7,320 nucleotides of DNA, from positions 1-7,320 of the forward strand of contig CAYLUS010000066.1 of assembly GCA_964386975.1 (NCBI GenBank), written 5' to 3'. The position numbers were made by a program, and so were the translations under genes. Positions 1 to 5,070 of this stretch are shown piece by piece (the first letter of the stretch is position 1; each line of letters begins with the position of its first letter). Below the pieces are notes generated by a model. It was not told where the DNA came from and did no database searches. It worked only from the letters and a program-made list of their open reading frames with translations. Source of the DNA: UBA6136 sp964386975. GTDB lineage: Bacteria; Pseudomonadota; Gammaproteobacteria; Methylococcales; Methylococcaceae.

Positions 1-182
1 AAGAAGCAGGGGAGATATTTGAAATGGTGGGTGGATCGGATGCTCACCCGCGGCATTCTCCCAGATTTTGTCACGATTAGGTAATGTCCAGGCGGCCAGC
101 GATGGGTTCTTCTTGTAATCCTTCGCCGGGGTCTTCCTGAGCAGCCGTTATACTGAATTGCGTTCTAAATTAAGAGATGACT
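1..182. other. Leader region upstream of rph, no gene assigned
   Basis: No complete gene is visible. Two frames are open at the left edge. On the plus strand a frame from base 1 runs 27 codons to a TAA at 82-84. On the minus strand a frame is open from about position 147 back to the window edge and reads like protein (it contains RDKIWENAAGEHP), but it has no ATG, GTG or TTG start inside the window. I recognise neither. In many gammaproteobacteria yicC lies divergently upstream of rph, but the minus-strand reading does not resemble the YicC N-terminus. This could be a decayed gene, the edge of a neighbour, or plain intergenic DNA. Confidence 0.4.
149..154 (+). promoter_or_regulatory. Possible -10 element for rph
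   Basis: TATACT matches the sigma-70 -10 consensus TATAAT at five of six positions and lies 28 bases before the chosen rph start. No convincing -35 hexamer is seen at 16-18 bases upstream, so this is only a weak promoter candidate. Confidence 0.2.
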
Positions 183-905
183 ATGAGACCAAGTGGCCGG
201 CAAAATGACCAACTGCGTCAAATCGTATTGACGCCCCATTTCACCTCACATGCCGAAGGCTCTGTGCTGGTTGAATTTGGCGCAACCCGGGTAATCTGCA
301 CGGCCAGTGTAGACGAACGGGTCCCCCCGTTCCTGAAGGGCAAGGGATCGGGCTGGATTACGGCAGAGTATGGCATGTTGCCGCGTGCCACGCATGAGCG
401 TTCTCAGCGTGAAGCGGCGCGGGGCAAGCAAACAGGAAGAACCATGGAGATACAGCGTTTGATTGGTCGCTCCCTCCGGGCGGCACTGGATCTCGAGGCG
501 CTCGGAGAGCGCACCATCACCATTGACTGTGATGTGATTCAGGCGGATGGAGGCACCCGGACAGCCTCGATTACCGGCGGTTATGTCGCATTGAGACTGG
601 CGATCGCCCAGATCATGAAGACCCGCAAGCTCAAGCGCAATCCGATTCACGGTCAGATTGCATCGGTATCGGTTGGCATCTGCGCAGGACAGCCCGTACT
701 TGATCTTGATTACAAAGAGGACTGTGAGGCTGAAACCGATATGAATGTGATCATGAATGATGCCGGGTCATTCATTGAGATTCAGGGAACGGCTGAGGGA
801 CATGCCTTTCGCCGGGAGGAATTGAACGCCATGCTGGACCTGGCGGCAAAGGGGATTGGCGAACTTTTGGACATTCAGCGGCTGGCCATTGAGGCCGCAA
901 TTTAA
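183..905 (+). CDS. rph: Ribonuclease PH (tRNA nucleotidyltransferase)
   Basis: Cytoplasmic phosphate-dependent 3'-to-5' exoribonuclease that trims tRNA precursors and other RNA 3' ends, releasing nucleoside diphosphates; the family forms hexameric rings. The protein is 240 aa, full length for the family (about 238-245). Counting from the ATG at 183, the phosphate-binding residues fall at the family's usual numbers: R86 in GKQTGRT and T125-R126 in DGGTRTASITGG. The conserved acidic residues D180 and D186 are in the DYKEDCEAETDMN stretch. A second ATG lies at 177, but the purine-rich AAGAG at 172-176 abuts it, while it sits 6 bases before 183; together with the usual MRPSGR beginning this favours 183. 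No truncation or frameshift is seen. The last codons and the TAA lie inside an 18-base palindrome, and a hairpin follows. Confidence 0.96.
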   Translation: MRPSGRQNDQLRQIVLTPHFTSHAEGSVLVEFGATRVICTASVDERVPPFLKGKGSGWITAEYGMLPRATHERSQREAARGKQTGRTMEIQRLIGRSLRAALDLEALGERTITIDCDVIQADGGTRTASITGGYVALRLAIAQIMKTRKLKRNPIHGQIASVSVGICAGQPVLDLDYKEDCEAETDMNVIMNDAGSFIEIQGTAEGHAFRREELNAMLDLAAKGIGELLDIQRLAIEAAI

Positions 906-912
906 ATTGCGG
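895..912. repeat. Perfect 18-base palindrome over the rph stop codon
   Basis: CCGCAATTT is followed directly by its exact reverse complement AAATTGCGG, with no spacer. It covers the last two sense codons of rph, the TAA at 903-905 and 7 bases beyond. As a gap-free palindrome it suits a dimeric DNA-binding site or the rim of a cruciform better than a normal terminator hairpin. No function can be assigned from the sequence. Confidence 0.85.
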
Positions 913-948
913 TCGGTTGGCTGTCTTATACGGTCGACAGCCAACCGA
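913..948. terminator. 13-bp hairpin between convergent genes, probable two-way terminator
   Basis: The arm at 913-925 (TCGGTTGGCTGTC) pairs without mismatch with 936-948 (GACAGCCAACCGA), leaving a 10-base loop. It lies between the converging ends of rph (905) and the carbonic anhydrase gene (958), where a bidirectional terminator is expected. A clear U-tract is missing on both sides, so it departs from the textbook intrinsic terminator and may act as a 3'-end stabiliser instead. Confidence 0.6.
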
Positions 949-957
949 AATCCACAC

Positions 958-1536
958 TCAGACAGGACGTCCGGCTTTCATCGCATCAGGTACTTCAACC
1001 AGCTTTCCGGTTTTGACATCATAGATAAAGCCATAGATCGGAATGTAATTGGGCACCAGTGAATGGTTCCTAATCCGGTTGACGTCCTCAAGGACACTCA
1101 GTTCATTGTTCTTGAAGGTCAGCCAGTTAATGTACTTGCCATCCGAGGAGCCCGGCCCCTTGCCCACATCGTGCCAGCCTGAGGCATCGACCTTGGCAGT
1201 ATCCAGACTCTTGCCAAGAAGGTCAGACATGATGTCGTTATCAAACAGTTGCATGCCGCAATCCGTATGATGGATCACGAAGAATTCCTGCGTACCCAGC
1301 AGCTTGTGAGAGATGACCAGAGACCGAATGGCGTCATCGCTGGCGCGTCCGCCCGCATTGCGAGTGACATGCGCATCACCCTCTGAGAGTCCAGCATACT
1401 TTGCGGGATCAAGACGTGCGTCCATGCAGGTCAAAATGGCAAATCCGCGAGCAGGAGGCAGCGCCAGATCACCCTTCGTGAAGCTAGACACATAGCCTTC
1501 GTTGGCCTTGAGTACCTCGGTCAAAATTTTGCTCAT
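958..1536 (-). CDS. Beta-class carbonic anhydrase (Rv1284-like clade)
   Basis: Zinc enzyme interconverting CO2 and bicarbonate. The 192-aa protein carries the beta-class signature: C37 and the D39-R41 dyad in CMDAR, then H90 and C93 in HHTDCGM, so zinc ligands C37, H90 and C93 are all present. The compact layout and the RNAGGRASDDAIRSL stretch resemble the mycobacterial Rv1284 type rather than the E. coli Can type. No signal peptide is seen, so it is probably cytoplasmic. The start is well supported: AGGAG at 1544-1548 lies 7 bases before the ATG. The gene is transcribed alone, divergent from rdgB (110 bases between starts) and convergent with rph. Likely roles are supplying bicarbonate to carboxylases and carbamoyl phosphate synthesis, or CO2 retention; the sequence cannot choose between them. 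Confidence 0.93.
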   Translation of the reverse strand: MSKILTEVLKANEGYVSSFTKGDLALPPARGFAILTCMDARLDPAKYAGLSEGDAHVTRNAGGRASDDAIRSLVISHKLLGTQEFFVIHHTDCGMQLFDNDIMSDLLGKSLDTAKVDASGWHDVGKGPGSSDGKYINWLTFKNNELSVLEDVNRIRNHSLVPNYIPIYGFIYDVKTGKLVEVPDAMKAGRPV

Positions 1537-1554
1537 CGATTGTCTCCTCGTACG

Positions 1555-1582
1555 TTTATGCTTATGAATAGATGCCTGACAA
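1555..1582 (-). promoter_or_regulatory. Candidate sigma-70 promoter for carbonic anhydrase gene
   Basis: Read on the minus strand, TTGTCA (1577-1582, five of six to the -35 consensus) is followed after 16 bases by CATAAA (1555-1560, four of six to the -10 consensus). Transcription would start only a few bases before the AGGAG ribosome binding site, giving a very short leader. It is a pattern match only. Confidence 0.3.
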
Positions 1583-1646
1583 CCTGCTTGCGTGCCGACC
1601 GTGATCGAATCATCGGCGCAGGACCCCAGACCTAAGGCTGACTTCT

Positions 1647-2243
1647 ATGAAAAAAGTTCTCATTGCCAGCAATAATCTCGGCAAGATTGCCGAGATAGCC
1701 GCTATATTAGCCCCTCATGATATGGAAGCGACACCCCAAATCGCATTTGGCGTAGGTGAAGCGGAGGAGACCGGCACGACGTTTCGTGAAAATGCCCTGA
1801 TCAAGGCCCGATTTGCGGCGGCCCATACCGGGCTTGCTGCCATCGCCGATGATTCTGGCTTAGAGGTTGATGCCCTTGAGGGCGCGCCCGGAGTCTATTC
1901 GGCGCGTTATGCAGGTCCAAAAGCCACGGATCTGGAAAATAACCTTAAATTACTTAAGTCGCTTGCGGGAATCCCTTTATCCGCCCGGCACGGCCGATTT
2001 CGTTGCGTGATGGTCTACGTGCAATCGCACCGGGACCCGCACCCGCTGGTTGCCGAGGGTGTCTGGGAGGGGCTCTTGCTCGAGGCGCCACAAGGGGGTT
2101 TCGGTTTCGGGTATGACCCTTTGTTCTGGATTCCTGCGCTGGGCATGAGTGCGGCAGAATTGCCGATGGGCTTCAAGAATCGTCTGAGTCACCGGGGGCA
2201 GGCGCTTCGACATCTTGCCAAGCTGCTCAAAGGAACGCACTGA
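1647..2243 (+). CDS. rdgB: Non-canonical purine NTP pyrophosphatase (RdgB/HAM1)
   Basis: Hydrolyses dITP, ITP and XTP to the monophosphates plus pyrophosphate, keeping deaminated purines out of DNA and RNA. The 198-aa protein has the full family pattern: SNNLGKIAEI at residues 8-17 (nucleotide-binding loop), ETGTTFRENA at 41-50, ADDSGLEVDAL at 67-77 with D68/D69 as the metal and catalytic acidic pair, GFGYDPLF at 153-160 and KNRLSHRGQAL at 177-187, which recognises the base. Length is normal (E. coli 197 aa). AAGG at 1634-1637 lies 9 bases before the ATG. The gene is divergent from the carbonic anhydrase gene, and a gamma-glutamylcyclotransferase-fold gene begins 6 bases after its stop, so the two probably share a transcript. 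In many proteobacteria rdgB directly follows rph; here the carbonic anhydrase gene separates them. Confidence 0.96.
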   Translation: MKKVLIASNNLGKIAEIAAILAPHDMEATPQIAFGVGEAEETGTTFRENALIKARFAAAHTGLAAIADDSGLEVDALEGAPGVYSARYAGPKATDLENNLKLLKSLAGIPLSARHGRFRCVMVYVQSHRDPHPLVAEGVWEGLLLEAPQGGFGFGYDPLFWIPALGMSAAELPMGFKNRLSHRGQALRHLAKLLKGTH

Positions 2244-2249
2244 TCCGTC

Positions 2250-2669
2250 ATGAAGACCTGCGGCTCTCGCCTTTCCCTGTTTGCTTACGGGTCACTGATC
2301 TTACCGGAGGTCTATGAGGCCGTTACCGGGGTAGCCCGCGTGGGTCTTCCTGTGACGGCTTCTGGATTTGCCCGCTTCGCCTTGAAGGGCCGCAGCTATC
2401 CGGGCCTAATTGCATGGCCCGGTGGGGCTGTTCAGGGCATGCTTTATGCGAACCTTGAACGGGAGGAGTGGCGGCGACTTGATGCATTTGAGGATGACTT
2501 CTACGTCAGGCAGTCTTTGATCGTCATGCATGCGTTGGGTGAAAAGGGGTTTGCCGAGGCTTATCTGATTCGTTCGGACCGCTATGAGGTGCTTGAGGCG
2601 GAGGGATGGTGCCTCGACACCTTCACGAGAACCGCATTAGCCCCTTTTCTGGCGCGAATCTCAGGTTAA
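2250..2669 (+). CDS. Gamma-glutamylcyclotransferase-fold protein (AIG2/GGCT-like)
   Basis: A 139-aa protein of the AIG2/GGCT-like fold, whose characterised members cyclise gamma-glutamyl amines or peptides to 5-oxoproline. Visible marks are the substrate loop FAYGSL at residues 11-16, GRSYPGLI at 47-54, the VQGMLYANL strand at 61-69, and LDAFEDDFYVR at 77-87, where E81 is in the position of the catalytic glutamate and Y85/R87 complete the usual motif. The actual substrate is unknown; plant AIG2-like and bacterial YtfP/BtrG-like members differ. It starts 6 bases after rdgB, and no good ribosome binding site lies at normal distance: AAAGGA at 2229-2234 is 15 bases away. Translation may therefore depend on ribosomes finishing rdgB. 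Its last 9 bases overlap the end of the minus-strand zinc-ribbon gene. Confidence 0.85.
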   Translation: MKTCGSRLSLFAYGSLILPEVYEAVTGVARVGLPVTASGFARFALKGRSYPGLIAWPGGAVQGMLYANLEREEWRRLDAFEDDFYVRQSLIVMHALGEKGFAEAYLIRSDRYEVLEAEGWCLDTFTRTALAPFLARISG

Positions 2670-2846
2670 AGAGAGCTTTTCAGCCTTGCAGCGTGTGCAA
2701 CGCAAGAGGGTGACTAACTTGCCCTGCTTGACGTCAAATCGCGTCTCTTTCGAAGCGGCCCATTTATGAAATCCATGGCGGCAGAGGGTTTTGCCGCTGT
2801 GCTTTTCTGAGGCTTTGGGTCGTTTGAACGGGAGAATGTTCGTCAT
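2661..2846 (-). CDS. Small zinc-ribbon-like protein, translationally coupled to alkB
   Basis: A 61-aa basic protein with no function I can assign. It begins MTNILPFKRP and contains LCRHGFHKW at residues 21-29 and LLRCTRCKAEK at 47-57. C22, H24 or H27, C50 and C53 could make a four-ligand zinc site, with the conserved-looking block RFDVKQGKLVT between the two knuckles. The start is set by context: its ATG shares ATGA with the alkB stop (4-base overlap), and AGGA at 2855-2858 lies 8 bases upstream. A longer in-frame reading up to 2927 exists but would overlap alkB by 85 bases and adds unconvincing sequence. Same-strand coupling suggests co-expression with the DNA-repair dioxygenase. The overlap with the end of the cyclotransferase gene is tail-to-tail. 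The zinc ligands are inferred from spacing only. Confidence 0.75.
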   Translation of the reverse strand: MTNILPFKRPKASEKHSGKTLCRHGFHKWAASKETRFDVKQGKLVTLLRCTRCKAEKLSLT

Positions 2847-3445
2847 GGCCCCGTTCCTAGAGTCCTGAAGCTCAAGCTGGTGCGAGGGGCGTCGAGCAAG
2901 TTCGCCTTTGGTACCCGGTGTTTCCAATGGGCCTGAATGGGGCCCTCCAGGAGGATCAGGCTGCCGTTTTTCATCTCCACCCGTAAAGGCGGCTGCCGGA
3001 CCGCCGTCCTGAATTCCAGATGGCGGGTTGCACCAAGGCTGACAATGGCAATGGAGGGGTCAGGCCCGAGTTCTTTTTCGTCGTCACAATGCCAGCCGAG
3101 CGAGTCATGGCCATTTCGGTAAAGATTTCCAAGGACGGCGTTGAATTTAAGACCCAGTTGCGTTTCTACAAGCACTTTAATCCGGCTGACCGATGGGGTC
3201 CAGGACGATGCCTCATGACGAATCCCGCTGTAACGATAGACCACACCCATTTCCCCTTGAAATGCCAGTAAGCGGGGCGTGCTGATTCTTCGTCCAAACA
3301 GCCGCAGTTCCCCTTGATGCCATTGCATTTCCTCAAGCACCCGGGGAAACAGTGCTTCGCTCACGTGATCTGGCAGAAACCGTTCAATGGCCTGAATCCG
3401 ACCTCTGTCATTTAGCAGTGTTTGACCGATTGGGTTATCCTTCAT
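2843..3445 (-). CDS. alkB: Alpha-ketoglutarate-dependent DNA/RNA dealkylase, AlkB family (ALKBH2-like)
   Basis: Fe(II)/2-oxoglutarate dioxygenase that removes methyl groups from 1-methyladenine and 3-methylcytosine in nucleic acids. Counting from the ATG at 3445 (200 aa), the family signature is complete: NLYRNGHDSLGWHCDDEKEL at 107-126 supplies the iron ligands H119 and D121, H176 in HWKHRVPK is the third ligand, and R188 and R194 in APRTSLSFR are the 2-oxoglutarate and base-stacking arginines at the usual spacing of six. The N-x-Y and D-D-E-x-E pattern resembles human ALKBH2/3 more than E. coli AlkB. The start is uncertain: the frame stays open to a GTG at 3523, but that extension would overlap the divergent DUF4389 gene and has no clear ribosome binding site; 3445 lacks a strong one too. 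The zinc-ribbon gene overlaps its stop by ATGA. There is no ada or alkA nearby. Confidence 0.92.
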   Translation of the reverse strand: MKDNPIGQTLLNDRGRIQAIERFLPDHVSEALFPRVLEEMQWHQGELRLFGRRISTPRLLAFQGEMGVVYRYSGIRHEASSWTPSVSRIKVLVETQLGLKFNAVLGNLYRNGHDSLGWHCDDEKELGPDPSIAIVSLGATRHLEFRTAVRQPPLRVEMKNGSLILLEGPIQAHWKHRVPKANLLDAPRTSLSFRTLGTGP

Positions 3446-3505
3446 CGCCGGATGAGTGGTCTTGGTGAAAGCCGGGAGCCAGCTCGTGGCTGATGATATC
3501 TGGAT

Positions 3506-3509
3506 GGAG
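3506..3509 (+). promoter_or_regulatory. Ribosome binding site choosing the DUF4389 start
   Basis: GGAG lies 6 bases before the GTG at 3516. No comparable purine stretch precedes the in-frame ATG at 3504 or the GTG at 3456, so this site favours the 3516 start. The GGAG itself overlaps the ATG at 3504-3506 by one base. Confidence 0.45.
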
Positions 3510-3515
3510 CATGCT

Positions 3516-3800
3516 GTGAACACGAATCGTTTTGAACCCGAAGAGATCGATCCGGGTAATTTTTTCCTGCGTTTTGTCTATATTGCCGTCTACCTGTTGA
3601 TTCTTGGAGGGGTTCGCTTCATTCTCTGGGGGGTGCTTCTGGTGCAGCTGTTCCTCCACCTGATTGGCTCAGAGCCCAATGTGTCGGCGCAGAAAGTGGG
3701 TCAGGTGGTCGCAGATTATGTCTACCGGATCTGGCTTTACCTGACTTACAACACGAATGAAAAACCCTTTCCGTTTTCTGGGCGCAGAAACGTTGAATAG
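3516..3800 (+). CDS. DUF4389 family small inner-membrane protein
   Basis: A 94-aa protein of unknown function. Two hydrophobic segments stand close together, about residues 16-33 (FFLRFVYIAVYLLILGGV) and 35-50 (FILWGVLLVQLFLHLI), suggesting a membrane hairpin. The C-terminal block VADYVYRIWLYLTYNTNEKP followed by FPFS is the typical end of DUF4389 proteins. The start is chosen from GGAG at 3506-3509; an ATG at 3504 would give 98 aa and a GTG at 3456 would give 114 aa. With 3504 or 3516 the gene is cleanly divergent from alkB, with 58-70 bases between them. An HMA-domain gene follows after 26 bases and mdh after that, all on the same strand, so a three-gene transcript is plausible. No catalytic motif is visible. 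Confidence 0.8.
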   Translation: MNTNRFEPEEIDPGNFFLRFVYIAVYLLILGGVRFILWGVLLVQLFLHLIGSEPNVSAQKVGQVVADYVYRIWLYLTYNTNEKPFPFSGRRNVE

Positions 3801-3826
3801 CTAACCAACGCTGAGGAAATCAAATC

Positions 3827-4033
3827 ATGAGTCAGGTGACGCTGAAAGTAGGTGGGATGAAGTGCGGGGGCTGCGTCGGCGCTATCAAGGCGGCACTCCT
3901 GAATCTTGAGGGTGTGGCGGATGTCTCGGTCAGTCTTGAGCGAGGTGAGGTCCAGGCAGACGTTCAGGAAGGAAAAGTCTCTGAATCACAACTCAAAATG
4001 GCCATCCGTGACAAGGGGTATTCTGTCGACTGA
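3827..4033 (+). CDS. HMA-domain metal-binding protein, CopZ-like copper chaperone
   Basis: A 68-aa stand-alone heavy-metal-associated domain. The copper-binding loop GGMKCGGCV is at residues 9-17, with C13 and C16 as Cu(I) ligands, and the remainder fits the beta-alpha-beta-beta-alpha-beta ferredoxin-like fold, including the GVADVSVSLE strand and the closing DKGYSV. Relatives carry Cu(I) to P1B-type ATPases or regulators; some stand-alone HMA proteins bind other soft metals. The GAGG within TGAGGAAA at 3812-3819 lies about 9 bases before the ATG. It sits 26 bases after the DUF4389 gene and 23 bases before mdh. No copper ATPase, CueR or oxidase is in the window, so its partner is elsewhere or unconventional. 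Cytoplasmic: no signal peptide is seen. Confidence 0.92.
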   Translation: MSQVTLKVGGMKCGGCVGAIKAALLNLEGVADVSVSLERGEVQADVQEGKVSESQLKMAIRDKGYSVD

Positions 4034-4056
4034 GCAGGTTTGAGGCCATTTCCGTC

Positions 4057-5070
4057 ATGTCAACGCTGAACGTGGGCCGGACGCCGGTTGCCATCGCCGT
4101 GTCCGGGGCCGCCGGACAGATTAGTTACTCCCTATTGTTTCGTTTGATCCGGGGCGATCTTCTCGGGCCTGATCAACCGATCGATCTGAGGTTGCTGGAA
4201 ACTCCGGAGGCACTGCCACACCTCGAGGGTGTGGCCATGGAATTGGTCGATTGTGCATCCCCGTTGCTCGCAGGGCTGAGTTGTCACGCGGATCCGGAGG
4301 CTGCTTTCGACGGCGCCAAGCTGGTTTTTCTGGTCGGGGCCACACCCAGAGGCCCCGGGATGGAGCGCCGTGATTTGCTTGAAATGAATGCGGATATCTT
4401 TTCCCATCAGGGGGCCGCACTGAATGCGGTTGCTGATGCCGGGGTCAAGGTCCTGGTGGTCGGCAATCCCGTCAACACGAATACCTTGATCGCCTTGAGC
4501 AATGCCCCAGGGCTGGATTCGTGTCAGTTCGCGGCCATGAGCCGTTTGGACCATAATCGGGCGGTCAGCATGCTGGCTACTCGCGCCGGGGTGGGTGTCG
4601 AAGCCGTCAGCCGGGTGACAGTCTGGGGCAATCATTCGACCTCGCAGTACCCCGATCTTCGGCATGCGCGAGTCGGGGATCGGCCGGCACTGGATGTGGT
4701 TGGGCGGGATTGGTTTGAAAGCGGCTTCATTCCCTCTGTCGGCAATCGCGGCGCAGAGGTGATCCGCGTGCGCGGCCGCTCCAGTGCGGGGTCCGGCGCC
4801 AACGCCGCTTTGGACCACATGCGCGACTGGGTATTTGGAACCCCGCCGGGGTCTTGGACCAGCATGGCGATCCTGAGCGATGGCAGCTATGGGATCACCC
4901 CGGGCATCATCTTTTCCTTTCCCGTCGAGGTCACTCAAGGGGTCGCCAGAATCGTTCAGGGACTGGCACTTGACGCCTTCAGTCAGGACCGGCTGAAGGC
5001 CAGTGAAAGAGAGTTGCTGGAGGAGCGTGCGTTGATTCGAAGTCTCTTGCCCGATCAGAAACTTCAGTGA
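4057..5070 (+). CDS. mdh: Malate dehydrogenase (NAD-dependent, cytosolic-type)
   Basis: Interconverts malate and oxaloacetate with NAD(H) in the TCA cycle; cytoplasmic. The 337-aa protein has the Rossmann motif SGAAGQISYSLLF at residues 16-28, PRGPGMERRDLLE at 97-109 with R98 and R104 binding substrate, GNPVNTN at 136-142 for NAD, SRLDHNRA at 162-169 with D165 and R163, and WGNHS at 190-194 with catalytic H193. It belongs to the type that resembles animal cytosolic MDH, common in beta-proteobacteria and relatives, not the E. coli type. Some usually fixed positions differ: ATPRGPGMERRDLL for ARPRGPGMERKDLL, VGNRGA near 228-233, and SSAGSGANAALDH for SSAASAANAAIDH. The known catalytic residues remain. 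GAGG at 4042-4045 is 11 bases upstream. The stop overlaps the end of argF by 7 bases. Confidence 0.95.
   Translation: MSTLNVGRTPVAIAVSGAAGQISYSLLFRLIRGDLLGPDQPIDLRLLETPEALPHLEGVAMELVDCASPLLAGLSCHADPEAAFDGAKLVFLVGATPRGPGMERRDLLEMNADIFSHQGAALNAVADAGVKVLVVGNPVNTNTLIALSNAPGLDSCQFAAMSRLDHNRAVSMLATRAGVGVEAVSRVTVWGNHSTSQYPDLRHARVGDRPALDVVGRDWFESGFIPSVGNRGAEVIRVRGRSSAGSGANAALDHMRDWVFGTPPGSWTSMAILSDGSYGITPGIIFSFPVEVTQGVARIVQGLALDAFSQDRLKASERELLEERALIRSLLPDQKLQ

Noticed and set aside
177..182. ATG at 177 as the rph start
   Set aside because: The purine-rich stretch abuts it with no spacing, and counting from 183 puts R86, T125 and R126 at the family's normal numbers.
246..650. 134-codon minus-strand open frame inside rph
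   Set aside because: Antisense to conserved RNase PH sequence, with no recognisable features.
2937..3271. Plus-strand open frames inside alkB
   Set aside because: They lie opposite the iron- and 2-oxoglutarate-binding region of alkB and show no motifs of their own.
4132..4938. 268-codon minus-strand open frame opposite mdh
   Set aside because: It lies fully antisense to a clear malate dehydrogenase, has low-complexity Pro/Arg/His-rich translation and no recognisable motif.
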